Positions 1 to 6,483 of a DNA stretch of 9,598 nucleotides are shown here, piece after piece. The stretch's first letter is position 1; every line of letters begins with the position of its first letter. The notes under the pieces were generated by a model. That model had not been told where the DNA came from and ran no database searches. It worked only from the letters and a program-made list of their open reading frames with translations. The translations under genes were made by a program, and so were the position numbers. The DNA comes from Chrysiogenia bacterium (GTDB taxonomy: Bacteria > JAGRBM01): NCBI GenBank assembly GCA_020434085.1, contig JAGRBM010000448.1, forward strand, positions 1 to 9,598, written 5' to 3'.

Positions 1-115
1 CCTGCCGGGGGCGGAACGCCGGAACCCTTACCTCTCCCTCACCGGGGGTACCCAGTTCCTTGGAGAGTTCGTCTACGAGGGTCGAGATCGGTGTCTGCGG
101 CGGCTCAACGGCCAT
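1..115 (-). CDS. N-terminal fragment of an unrecognised protein, cut by the window edge
   Basis: An open frame of 38 codons begins with ATG at 115 and is still open at base 1. The start is well supported: a GGAG Shine-Dalgarno lies 7 nt upstream (126 to 123), and the same frame has a TGA stop seven codons before the ATG, so no longer start is possible. The visible protein begins MAVEPPQTPISTLVDELSKE, then continues through a Gly/Glu-rich stretch to an Arg/Pro-rich one. It shows no signal peptide, membrane segment or motif that I recognise; the short segment ISTLVDELSKEL could form an amphipathic helix. It follows the amidase gene after an 87-base gap on the same strand, so it may be the next gene of the same transcript. 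It does not resemble the start of MutL, a common neighbour of mutS or amidase genes. I cannot assign a function from this fragment. Confidence 0.6.
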   Translation of the reverse strand, partial: MAVEPPQTPISTLVDELSKELGTPGEGEVRVPAFRPRQ

Positions 116-202
116 AGGTTTGCTCCGTGACGTCCATCATGGGGCGCACTGGCATGGTAGGGGCCGCGGCAGGCCCTGCCAAGGGCTGCCACCTCGTGCG
201 GC

Positions 203-1483
203 TCAGCGACCGGTTTCCTTGAGGTAGGCCTCGATCCCGGTCTTGAGCCCCTCGGCCAGACGCTGCTGGTAGGCGGCGCTGAAGAGGCGCTTTTCCTCGG
301 TGGCGTTGGTAATGAAACCCAGCTCCACCAGGGCTGCGGGCATGTTGGTCAGCGCCAGCACGTAGAGCGGGCCGTGCTGCACGCCGATGTCGCGCACACC
401 CTTCCACTTCCCGCTCACGCTGGAGATCATGTTGCGTTGCAGGTGCCCGGCCAGTGCCGCGGACTGGCGTTCCTTGTCCTTGTATTTGAGGTCCGAAAGT
501 ATCGCCGCCAGGTCCCCGCTCGATTGTTTGAACACCGATTCGAGGTTCGTGAAGTTTTCTCGCGCGATCGTGGAGGCCTTCGACTGGTCCACCTTCACAT
601 TCCAGTAGTAGGTCTCGATCCCGTGCGCCTTGGAATTCGGGCTGGCGTTGACGTGGACGCTCACAAAGAGCCCCGCGTCGGCGATGATTTCGTTGGCCTT
701 CTGGGTGCGCTCGGACAGTTCGAGGAACACGTCCTGGTCGCGGGTAAGCATCACCCTGTGCCCTTCACGTTTGAGCAGATGCGCCAGCTTGCGCGCCACG
801 GGAAGCACAATGTCTTTTTCGTAGTTCTTGCGCTTGCTCACCGCGCCGGGGTCTTTTCCGCCATGACCGGCGTCGATGACGATGAGCGGCTTGCTCTGCG
901 GCTTGGGTGCCGCCTTGGGCGCGCGGGGCTTGGGAACGAGTCCGCCCAGAATCCCGGCAATAGGATCATCCTCGCTGCCACTTTCGTCCGCTTCACCTGC
1001 TGCCGCCGGGGCTGCCGCGCTCTTTTCGATCTCGACGTCGAGCACGATGCGGAAGGGATCGTGGAGCGTGATGGTGCGGTAGGAAGTACGCTCCTTGAGG
1101 TCAACCACCATGCGTGCGGTCTCGGGCTTGAACTGCCCGACACGCAACCGGGTAATGAGCTTGCCCGAGCCCTCGATCTGCGCCGGCACGTTGGGGCCGC
1201 GCACGGCGGGAGTGAGATCGACGAAGATGCGCGGCGAGCGCCCGGCCTTGGGATCGGCGGGCAGCTCACGCACCTGGAATTCCACCTGCCTGGAGAGTTC
1301 CACCACGATGCGCGCATAACGGGGCCCGCGCGAATAGCGCACGGCCTGCACCTCTGCGCGGCCGCCGCCCTCTGCCAGTGCGCGCGCCATCGGCCAGCCG
1401 GAAAATACCAGCAGCCCGGCGACGAGCGCCCACGCAAAGGCTTTCAGGGTTTTGTGAGGCGTTCCTTCCACTTGGTGATCCAC
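203..1483 (-). CDS. amiC: N-acetylmuramoyl-L-alanine amidase, AMIN + amidase_3 (AmiC-like)
   Basis: Zinc-dependent peptidoglycan hydrolase that cuts the bond between N-acetylmuramic acid and the stem peptide L-alanine; in the AmiB/AmiC family it splits septal wall during cell separation. The 426-residue product has a signal peptide (basic start, hydrophobic core about residues 15-30, likely cleavage near ALA-E at 37-38), an AMIN domain at about 43-150 that in this family targets the septum, a Pro/Ala/Lys linker at 151-199, and an amidase_3 domain at about 200-420. Zinc ligands are visible as H207 (IDAGHGGKDPGA), E222 (YEKDIVL) and H277 (SVHVNA), and the catalytic glutamate as E387 (ALVELGFITN). 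The helical insert at about 298-365 matches the region that blocks the active site in EnvC/NlpD-activated amidases. The start is GTG, 40 nt inside the end of mutS, so translation is probably coupled; no strong Shine-Dalgarno is seen. A GTG four codons later is an alternative start. The symbol is by family; amiB would be equally defensible. Confidence 0.93.
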   Translation of the reverse strand: MDHQVEGTPHKTLKAFAWALVAGLLVFSGWPMARALAEGGGRAEVQAVRYSRGPRYARIVVELSRQVEFQVRELPADPKAGRSPRIFVDLTPAVRGPNVPAQIEGSGKLITRLRVGQFKPETARMVVDLKERTSYRTITLHDPFRIVLDVEIEKSAAAPAAAGEADESGSEDDPIAGILGGLVPKPRAPKAAPKPQSKPLIVIDAGHGGKDPGAVSKRKNYEKDIVLPVARKLAHLLKREGHRVMLTRDQDVFLELSERTQKANEIIADAGLFVSVHVNASPNSKAHGIETYYWNVKVDQSKASTIARENFTNLESVFKQSSGDLAAILSDLKYKDKERQSAALAGHLQRNMISSVSGKWKGVRDIGVQHGPLYVLALTNMPAALVELGFITNATEEKRLFSAAYQQRLAEGLKTGIEAYLKETGR

Positions 1484-4116
1484 GTCAGTGCATCCAACGG
1501 TGTCAGTTCGTCCGGATTCACGCCCTCAAGTTCACGTTTGAGCTCGGCAACCACACGGTCGCCCGCGCTCGAGAGTAACGATAGCTGACCGGTATCCGCG
1601 CGCGCGTGAGCTGCCCCACCTTTTCGCGCCGGTTTGATGCGCGGGCTGCCGGTGGGGTCCCACTCGCCTGCTTCGAGATCGCTGAGAATCTGCCGCGCCC
1701 GGTCGATCACACCGTCGGGAATGCCCGCCAGCCGCGCCACGTGGATGCCGTAGCTGTGAGACGCCGCGCCCGGCACCAGCTTGCGCAGGAACAGGATGCG
1801 CTCATTCCATTCTTTAACCGACATGGTGAGGTTCTTCACCCGCGGATAGAGCTGCTCCAGTTCGGCCAACTCGTGGTAGTGGGTGGCGAAGAGCGTGCGT
1901 ACGCCTTCTCCTGAGAGATCGTGGAGCGATTCGGCCACCGCCCAGGCGATGCTGAGTCCGTCGAAGGTGCTCGTTCCGCGCCCGATCTCGTCCATCAGGA
2001 TGAGGCTGCGCGAGGTCGCCTGCCGCAGGATGCCCGCGGTCTCCGTCATCTCCAGCATGAAGGTGGAGAGCCCTCGCGCCAGATTGTCCGAGGCACCCAC
2101 GCGCGTAAAAATACGGTCCACAAGGCCGATGCGCGCCTCGGCGGCGGGAACGAAGCAACCCACTTGGGAGAGCAGCACCAGAATCGCCACCTGACGCATG
2201 ACGGTGGATTTACCGGCCATGTTCGGGCCGGTGATCAGCAGGAGCTGCGCCCCCTCGCCGTCCATGTCCAGATCGTTGGGCACGAAGCGCTCGCCCGCGG
2301 GGAGGAATGCCTCCACCACCGGGTGGCGTCCGTCGCGAATGCAGATTTCTTTGCCCTCGTGCACGGCGGGCCGGACGTAGCCATGTTTTGAAGCCAGCTC
2401 GGCAAAGCAGCAGAGCACGTCGAGCTCGGCCAGCGCGCGGGCCAGCTCCTGCACGGCGGCCACGTTCGCTGCGATTTCCTCGCAGAGCGCGCCGAAGAGT
2501 TCCTGCTCGATGGCGCGGATGCGCTCTCCGGCGGAGAGGACTTTCTCCTCGTATTCCTTGAGTTCGGGCGTGATGTAGCGCTCGGCGTTGGTGAGCGTCT
2601 GCTTTCGGATGTAGTCCTCGGGAACGCCTCCGGCGTTGGCCTTGGTCACTTCGATGTAATAGCCAAAGACCCGGTTGTAGCGGATCTTGAGCGAGCTGAT
2701 GCCCGTGCGCTCGCGCTCGGTCGCTTCCAGCCTGGCGATCCATTCCTTGCCGCCGGTGCGGATCTCGCGAATCGAGTCGAGGTCCTCGGAGACGCCCTTC
2801 TGGAACACGCCGCCATCGCCCACCGTGGCGGGCGGATCTTCGACCACCGCACCGCGGATGCGCGTGCGGATTTCCGCGAGGTCGTTCATGCGCGCGGCGT
2901 AGTCCTCGAGGGCCTCGCACTGCGCGCCTTCGAGACTCGCGCGGAAAGCGGGAATCTGCTCAAGCGTCGTGGCCAGCGCGATCAGGTCCCGCGGATTGGC
3001 GCGCCCTTGGCAGATGCGACCGATGATGCGCTCGAGATCGCCGCCCTGGGAGAGTCCCTCGCGAAGACTCTCACGCAGGCCGCCCGAGTCTTTCAGCTCT
3101 GCCACTGCGTCCAGGCGCTCGTTGATGCGCTGCACGTCGAGCAGCGGAAAGCCCAGCCAGCGGCGCAGGCAGCGCGCGCCCGCGGCGCTTACGCTCAGGT
3201 CCAGCGCGCCCACCAGCGATCCGCGCTCGGTGCGGTCTGACTGGGAGCGGAAGATTTCCAGATTCTCGCGACTCGACTCATCGATGACGAGCCCCTGCCC
3301 GGGATGAAAGGGATGGAGCTCGCGTACGTGAGCGACGCCAGTCTTGTTGGCCTCGCGCAGATAGGCGACCACGGCCCCGGCAGCGGCGAGCGCGGGCGAG
3401 CCGGGCTCGAAGCCGAAACTCCCCAGCGATCCCAGCTCGAACTGCTCTTCGAGCAGGCGCTCGGCGCGCTCGGGCTTGAACTCGATCTGCTGGCGCTCAG
3501 TGAGCGTGCGGGGCCAGGCGCGAAGATAGTCTTCAAGCGCCTGCGGCATTTCGGTGCCCTCGGCAATCACCAGCTCGGCCGGTGAGAGACGCGAGAGTTC
3601 GGCGATGAGCTGTGACTCGGGCACCTCGGCGGCGGGGAAGCTGCCGGTCGCCGCGTCCACGGCGGCCACGCCCCAGGCCTTTTTTCCCGGCGCTAAGGCC
3701 AACACGTAGTGGTTGCGCTGCCCGCTGGCGCCTTCATCAAGCGGCATGCCCGGCGTTACAAGCCGGGTGACCTCGCGCTTTACCAGCCCCTTGGCCTGCG
3801 CGGGGTCCTCGACCTGCTCGCAGATGGCGACCTTGTAACCGCGCTCGGTAAGCCGCCGGATGTGGCCGGTGGCCGCATGATGGGGCACGCCGCACATGGG
3901 AATGGAATCGGCGCCCTTGTTCTTGTCGCGGGTGGTAAGCGCGATCTCCAGCACGGGGGCGGCGATGGTCGCGTCCTCGAAGAAGAGTTCGTAGAAGTCG
4001 CCCATGCGGAAGAACACCAGCGCATCAGGGTACGCCTGCTTGGCGTCCATGTACTGCTGCATCGCCGGCGTCAGTTTGATCTTTGGCGAGTTTTTGCTGT
4101 TCTCAGCGGAGGGCAT
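1444..4116 (-). CDS. mutS: DNA mismatch repair protein MutS
   Basis: Recognises mispaired or looped-out bases and, in its ATP state, acts as a sliding clamp that recruits MutL. The 890-residue product has all MutS parts in order: domain I with the mismatch-reading F41-x-E43 in MGDFYELFFEDA, connector and core/lever domains (about 130-540), the clamp, and the ATPase with Walker A GPNMAGKST at 630-638, Walker B LILMDE ending in D709-E710, and the following GRGTSTFDG and ATHYHEL motifs. Near the end, QLSLL at 844-848 matches the beta-clamp-binding site of bacterial MutS, and the last 30 residues (NPDELTPLDALTWI) match the C-terminal dimer/tetramer helices. A TTG at 4161 in the same frame would add 15 residues with no family resemblance, so the ATG at 4116 is chosen; neither has a clear Shine-Dalgarno. 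Length is normal or slightly long (E. coli 853). No mutL is in the window. It overlaps the amidase gene by 40 nt. Confidence 0.97.
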   Translation of the reverse strand: MPSAENSKNSPKIKLTPAMQQYMDAKQAYPDALVFFRMGDFYELFFEDATIAAPVLEIALTTRDKNKGADSIPMCGVPHHAATGHIRRLTERGYKVAICEQVEDPAQAKGLVKREVTRLVTPGMPLDEGASGQRNHYVLALAPGKKAWGVAAVDAATGSFPAAEVPESQLIAELSRLSPAELVIAEGTEMPQALEDYLRAWPRTLTERQQIEFKPERAERLLEEQFELGSLGSFGFEPGSPALAAAGAVVAYLREANKTGVAHVRELHPFHPGQGLVIDESSRENLEIFRSQSDRTERGSLVGALDLSVSAAGARCLRRWLGFPLLDVQRINERLDAVAELKDSGGLRESLREGLSQGGDLERIIGRICQGRANPRDLIALATTLEQIPAFRASLEGAQCEALEDYAARMNDLAEIRTRIRGAVVEDPPATVGDGGVFQKGVSEDLDSIREIRTGGKEWIARLEATERERTGISSLKIRYNRVFGYYIEVTKANAGGVPEDYIRKQTLTNAERYITPELKEYEEKVLSAGERIRAIEQELFGALCEEIAANVAAVQELARALAELDVLCCFAELASKHGYVRPAVHEGKEICIRDGRHPVVEAFLPAGERFVPNDLDMDGEGAQLLLITGPNMAGKSTVMRQVAILVLLSQVGCFVPAAEARIGLVDRIFTRVGASDNLARGLSTFMLEMTETAGILRQATSRSLILMDEIGRGTSTFDGLSIAWAVAESLHDLSGEGVRTLFATHYHELAELEQLYPRVKNLTMSVKEWNERILFLRKLVPGAASHSYGIHVARLAGIPDGVIDRARQILSDLEAGEWDPTGSPRIKPARKGGAAHARADTGQLSLLSSAGDRVVAELKRELEGVNPDELTPLDALTWITKWKERLTKP

Positions 4117-4202
4117 GGCGGCCCAGTCTAGCCCGAGAGGGGCGCGGGGGCACAACCCCAAATTGAGCGCTCAGGCGCTTAAATCCGGGGGTTTGAGGCG
4201 GC

Positions 4203-4697
4203 TCAGGCTTCCGAAGGTTTGGTCGGGACCGAGCCCGCAGGAACGGTCGGCTTGTTCTCTTCGCTCGCGGGGCTCTCGCCCTTCTCAGTAGAAGCAGCGG
4301 CGCCCTTGGGCGCGGGCACCGTGGTCGCGGCGGTTGCCGCGGGGCGCGTGGCTACTGGCGCGGAAGCGCCGCCCGACGCGGCGCGCAGGCGCTTGATCTC
4401 GCCTTCCTGCTCTTCGACGCGCGCGCGCAGGTTTCGAAGTTCGCGGTCTTTCTTCCAAACATCGGCCCGCAGGCTCAGCACCGTGGCCAGGTCCAGGGCC
4501 AGCGTCGCGGCAAAGACGATAAAACCGGTGCCCAGGAAGATCTGCCAGATCTCCAGCGGCGTGGGTTCCAGGCGCATCAGGCCCATCAGGTTGAAGCGAA
4601 TGGGCACGCCGATGGTGAGCGAATCGAAGTTCTGGAATCCAAAGGTGAAGAGGATCAACAGAACCACTACATAAAAGACCAGTCGTGCGTAACGCAT
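4203..4697 (-). CDS. LapA-domain (DUF1049) inner membrane protein
   Basis: Small membrane protein of 164 residues. Two membrane helices are visible, about residues 4-22 (LVFYVVVLLILFTFGFQNF) and 49-70 (EIWQIFLGTGFIVFAATLAL), separated by a short polar loop with the FQN...I.VPIRFNL pattern of LapA proteins. After the second helix comes a charged coiled coil (about 77-107, heptad-like RELRNLRARVEEQEGEIKRL), as in the family, and then a disordered Ala/Thr/Pro/Lys/Glu tail from 108 to 164. In E. coli, LapA partners LapB and influences lipopolysaccharide assembly by FtsH-linked control of LpxC; that role is established there and only inferred here, since no lapB is in view. The start is fixed by a good Shine-Dalgarno (GGGAGAG, GGAG 5 nt before ATG). 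It follows the HIT gene by 37 nt and precedes mutS by 86 nt. The long tail is beyond the domain and may be lineage-specific. Confidence 0.85.
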   Translation of the reverse strand: MRYARLVFYVVVLLILFTFGFQNFDSLTIGVPIRFNLMGLMRLEPTPLEIWQIFLGTGFIVFAATLALDLATVLSLRADVWKKDRELRNLRARVEEQEGEIKRLRAASGGASAPVATRPAATAATTVPAPKGAAASTEKGESPASEENKPTVPAGSVPTKPSEA

Positions 4698-4700
4698 ATA

Positions 4701-4707
4701 CTCTCCC
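4701..4707 (-). promoter_or_regulatory. Shine-Dalgarno of the LapA-domain gene
   Basis: GGGAGAG on the minus strand, with GGAG ending 5 nt before the ATG at 4697. It decides the start, because the same frame stays open up to 4811 inside the HIT gene and would otherwise permit a 202-residue reading with a non-LapA-like, Arg-rich N-terminus. Confidence 0.75.
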
Positions 4708-4734
4708 GATTGTCTGCGTACCCGGGGCGGCGGC

Positions 4735-5391
4735 TCAGCGGCGCGCCCGGCCCTTTGGCAGCACCTCGTCGAGCGCATGGTAGGCGTCTTCGAGGTGGTC
4801 ATTGACGACATTCACGTCCGCCAGCACGGGCATGAAGTTTGTATCCCCATTCCAGCGCGGAACGATGTGAAAATGCAAGTGTTCATCGATTCCCGCTCCG
4901 GCGACGCGCCCCAGGTTCATGCCCACATTGCAACCATGGGCGTGGAAGGCATCCTGCACCGCGCGCACGCCCTGCTGGAGGAGCGTGCTGATATCTCGCA
5001 TCTCGGCGGTGCTCAGAGCCGCGAAATCGGCGGTGTGGCGCTTTGGGACGACCATCAGGTGGCCGTTCGTATAGGGAAAGCGATTCATGATGAGGTAGGC
5101 CGAGCCGCTGCGCCGAAGGATCAGGTTCCCCGGACCGTCTTTTTCTATCTGCAGGCTGCAGAGAACGCAGCCGGCGGCCGGCTTGGGGCCCGAGCTCTTC
5201 ACGTAGGCGAGCCGCCAGGGGGCCCAGAGTTTTTTGCGCGTGACCGGCTCCTCGGGCTCGGTCGCCTCGACGGCGACCTTCACACGGGTCAGCTTGCGGG
5301 GTTTTCCCTGCGTTTTCGGTGACTTGGCGGCCTTCTTCGGCGCCTTTCTGGTCTTTTTCGGGGAACTCGCCACGGGTTGGTGCTCGCTCAC
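4735..5391 (-). CDS. HIT-family nucleotide hydrolase/phosphorylase with a lysine-rich N-terminal tail
   Basis: The histidine triad is HLHFHIV, H171, H173 and H175, with H173/H175 the usual phosphate-attacking and supporting residues. Other family marks are LWAPWRLAYV at 55-64, a CxxC at C75 and C78 with H119 that could form a zinc site, the MNRFPYTNGHLMVVPKRH segment at 102-119 and NVGMNLGRVAGAGI before the triad. This subtype resembles bacterial Ap4A phosphorylase/hydrolase-like HIT proteins, so cleavage of diadenosine polyphosphates or nucleoside-phosphate conjugates is likely; the substrate is inferred. The odd part is residues 1-53: from 11 to 38, 13 of 28 residues are Lys or Arg with regularly placed Pro, like a histone H1-type tail. 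The start is GTG at 5391 with no clear Shine-Dalgarno; a TAA stop lies in frame four codons upstream. GTG codons at residues 7 and 37 are alternative starts, and the second would remove most of the tail. LapA-domain gene follows by 37 nt. Confidence 0.9.
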   Translation of the reverse strand: MSEHQPVASSPKKTRKAPKKAAKSPKTQGKPRKLTRVKVAVEATEPEEPVTRKKLWAPWRLAYVKSSGPKPAAGCVLCSLQIEKDGPGNLILRRSGSAYLIMNRFPYTNGHLMVVPKRHTADFAALSTAEMRDISTLLQQGVRAVQDAFHAHGCNVGMNLGRVAGAGIDEHLHFHIVPRWNGDTNFMPVLADVNVVNDHLEDAYHALDEVLPKGRARR

Positions 5392-5475
5392 TTCAATAAG
5401 TAGTTATTTACGAAATGCGCTGCCGGCATCCCGCATCTGATCGACACATCGTCCGCTCCCGCAGGCGCGGATCTT
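5392..5475 (-). other. Leader between sppA and the HIT gene, with an AT-rich end
   Basis: An 84-base gap. The part nearest the HIT start (about 5391-5415) is strikingly AT-rich against a GC-rich background and could help open the ribosome site or form part of a promoter. I see no convincing -35/-10 pair and no Shine-Dalgarno. An imperfect hairpin is possible between 5415-5419 and 5432-5436, too weak to call a terminator. Confidence 0.3.
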
Positions 5476-6456
5476 TCAGGGAACAAACAGGTAGTAGAGC
5501 CCGCCCGAGTGCGTGGGAAGCGGCAGCGGGCCGCCCTCACCGAGCGCGCCGCTCAGGCCCGGGAGCAGTCGCTGCAATAACCGGGTTGAAGCTTCCTCGC
5601 CCGAGAGCATGTCCCAGAACGTGGGCTCCGGCTCACGCGGATAGATGCGCTGGGGCTCGTCGTCCTCGATGCCGCCGAGTTCGGCCGCCATGGCGACTGC
5701 GTCCTCGAAACCGCCCAGTCCGTCGACAAAGCCGTTTTCGAGCGCCTGTTCTCCCGAAAAGATTCGTCCATCGGCAAAGGGATAGACGTTTTCAGCATCG
5801 AGCCCGCGCCCGTAAGAGATGTCACGCACGAACTGCTCGTAGACCTGGTCCATCATGGTCTGCAGGAGCTTCTTTTCTTCGGGACGCATGTCGCGCTGGG
5901 GACTGCCGATGTCCTTGAACTTGCCGCGCGAGTTGGTGAGCGCCTGCGCCTTCACGCCGATCTTGTCCATGAGCTCGGCGTAGTTGGCGAACTGCATGAT
6001 GACGCCGATCGAACCGGTGATCGTGCCGGGGTTGGCCAGCACTTTGTTCGCCGCCGATGAGACGTAGTAGCCGCCGCTGGCCGCCAGAGAACCCATGGAG
6101 ACAACCACGGGTTTGCCAGTCTCGCGCAGCTTGAGAATCGCGTGGTAGATTTCCTGCGAAGGCGCGACCGCGCCACCCGGAGAATCAACCCGGACGACGA
6201 CGGCGCGAACTTTTTCTTCTTTGCGGTATTCTTCGAGGGTGTCGACGAAGTCCCGGGAGTCGAAAATCGGCCCTTCGAGGTCGATGATGCCGACCGCCGG
6301 TTTGCGCGAGAAGCCCGAGAGCCCCGTGCGACGCGAATCCGGGGAATCGAAATCCATCACCAGCGCAAAAACGACGAGGACGAGCACAAAGAGTGCAAAC
6401 GTCCCCGCCAGAAAATACAAAATTACCGATGGCCCGCGTTGTTGCTTCTGCTCCAT
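5476..6456 (-). CDS. sppA: Signal peptide peptidase SppA, short form (peptidase family S49)
   Basis: Membrane-anchored serine protease that degrades signal peptides left in the membrane after cleavage by signal peptidase. The 326-residue protein has one N-terminal membrane helix (about residues 10-34, VILYFLAGTFALFVLVLVVFAL) after a short Lys/Arg-containing start, so the catalytic domain faces the periplasm. The S49 domain is at about 54-262 with VRVDSPGGAVAPS at 88-100, the nucleophile S127 in SMGSLAASGGYY, and the candidate general base K181 in RGKFKDIGSPQR; the 54-residue spacing is close to that of B. subtilis SppA (S147, K199). This is the single-domain form, about half the length of E. 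coli SppA. The C-terminal stretch of about 60 residues is Gly/Leu/Pro-rich with no motif I know. The gene starts 27 nt after rpsA and is probably on the same transcript. The ATG at 6456 has only a weak ribosome site. Confidence 0.95.
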   Translation of the reverse strand: MEQKQQRGPSVILYFLAGTFALFVLVLVVFALVMDFDSPDSRRTGLSGFSRKPAVGIIDLEGPIFDSRDFVDTLEEYRKEEKVRAVVVRVDSPGGAVAPSQEIYHAILKLRETGKPVVVSMGSLAASGGYYVSSAANKVLANPGTITGSIGVIMQFANYAELMDKIGVKAQALTNSRGKFKDIGSPQRDMRPEEKKLLQTMMDQVYEQFVRDISYGRGLDAENVYPFADGRIFSGEQALENGFVDGLGGFEDAVAMAAELGGIEDDEPQRIYPREPEPTFWDMLSGEEASTRLLQRLLPGLSGALGEGGPLPLPTHSGGLYYLFVP

Positions 6457-6483
6457 CGCTCAGCCGGAAAGCAGCCGATTATC

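Noticed and set aside
161-180. GC-rich inverted repeats downstream of the amidase (GGGCC/GGCCC and GGCAG/CTGCC)
   Set aside because: The stems are only 5 bp, mutually exclusive, and no T-run follows on the minus strand, so I do not call a terminator.
374-1588. Open plus-strand frame of 404 codons opposite the amidase and the end of mutS
   Set aside because: Antisense to well-supported genes, biased in composition and without any domain; a shadow of GC-rich codon use.
4117-4161. Earlier TTG start for mutS adding 15 residues
   Set aside because: The added residues do not resemble any MutS N-terminus and TTG has no clear ribosome site; the ATG at 4116 fits the family better.
4165-4180. Small hairpin between the LapA-domain gene and mutS
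   Set aside because: A 5-bp stem AGCGC/GCGCT with a 4-base loop, but no T-tract after it; too weak for a terminator.
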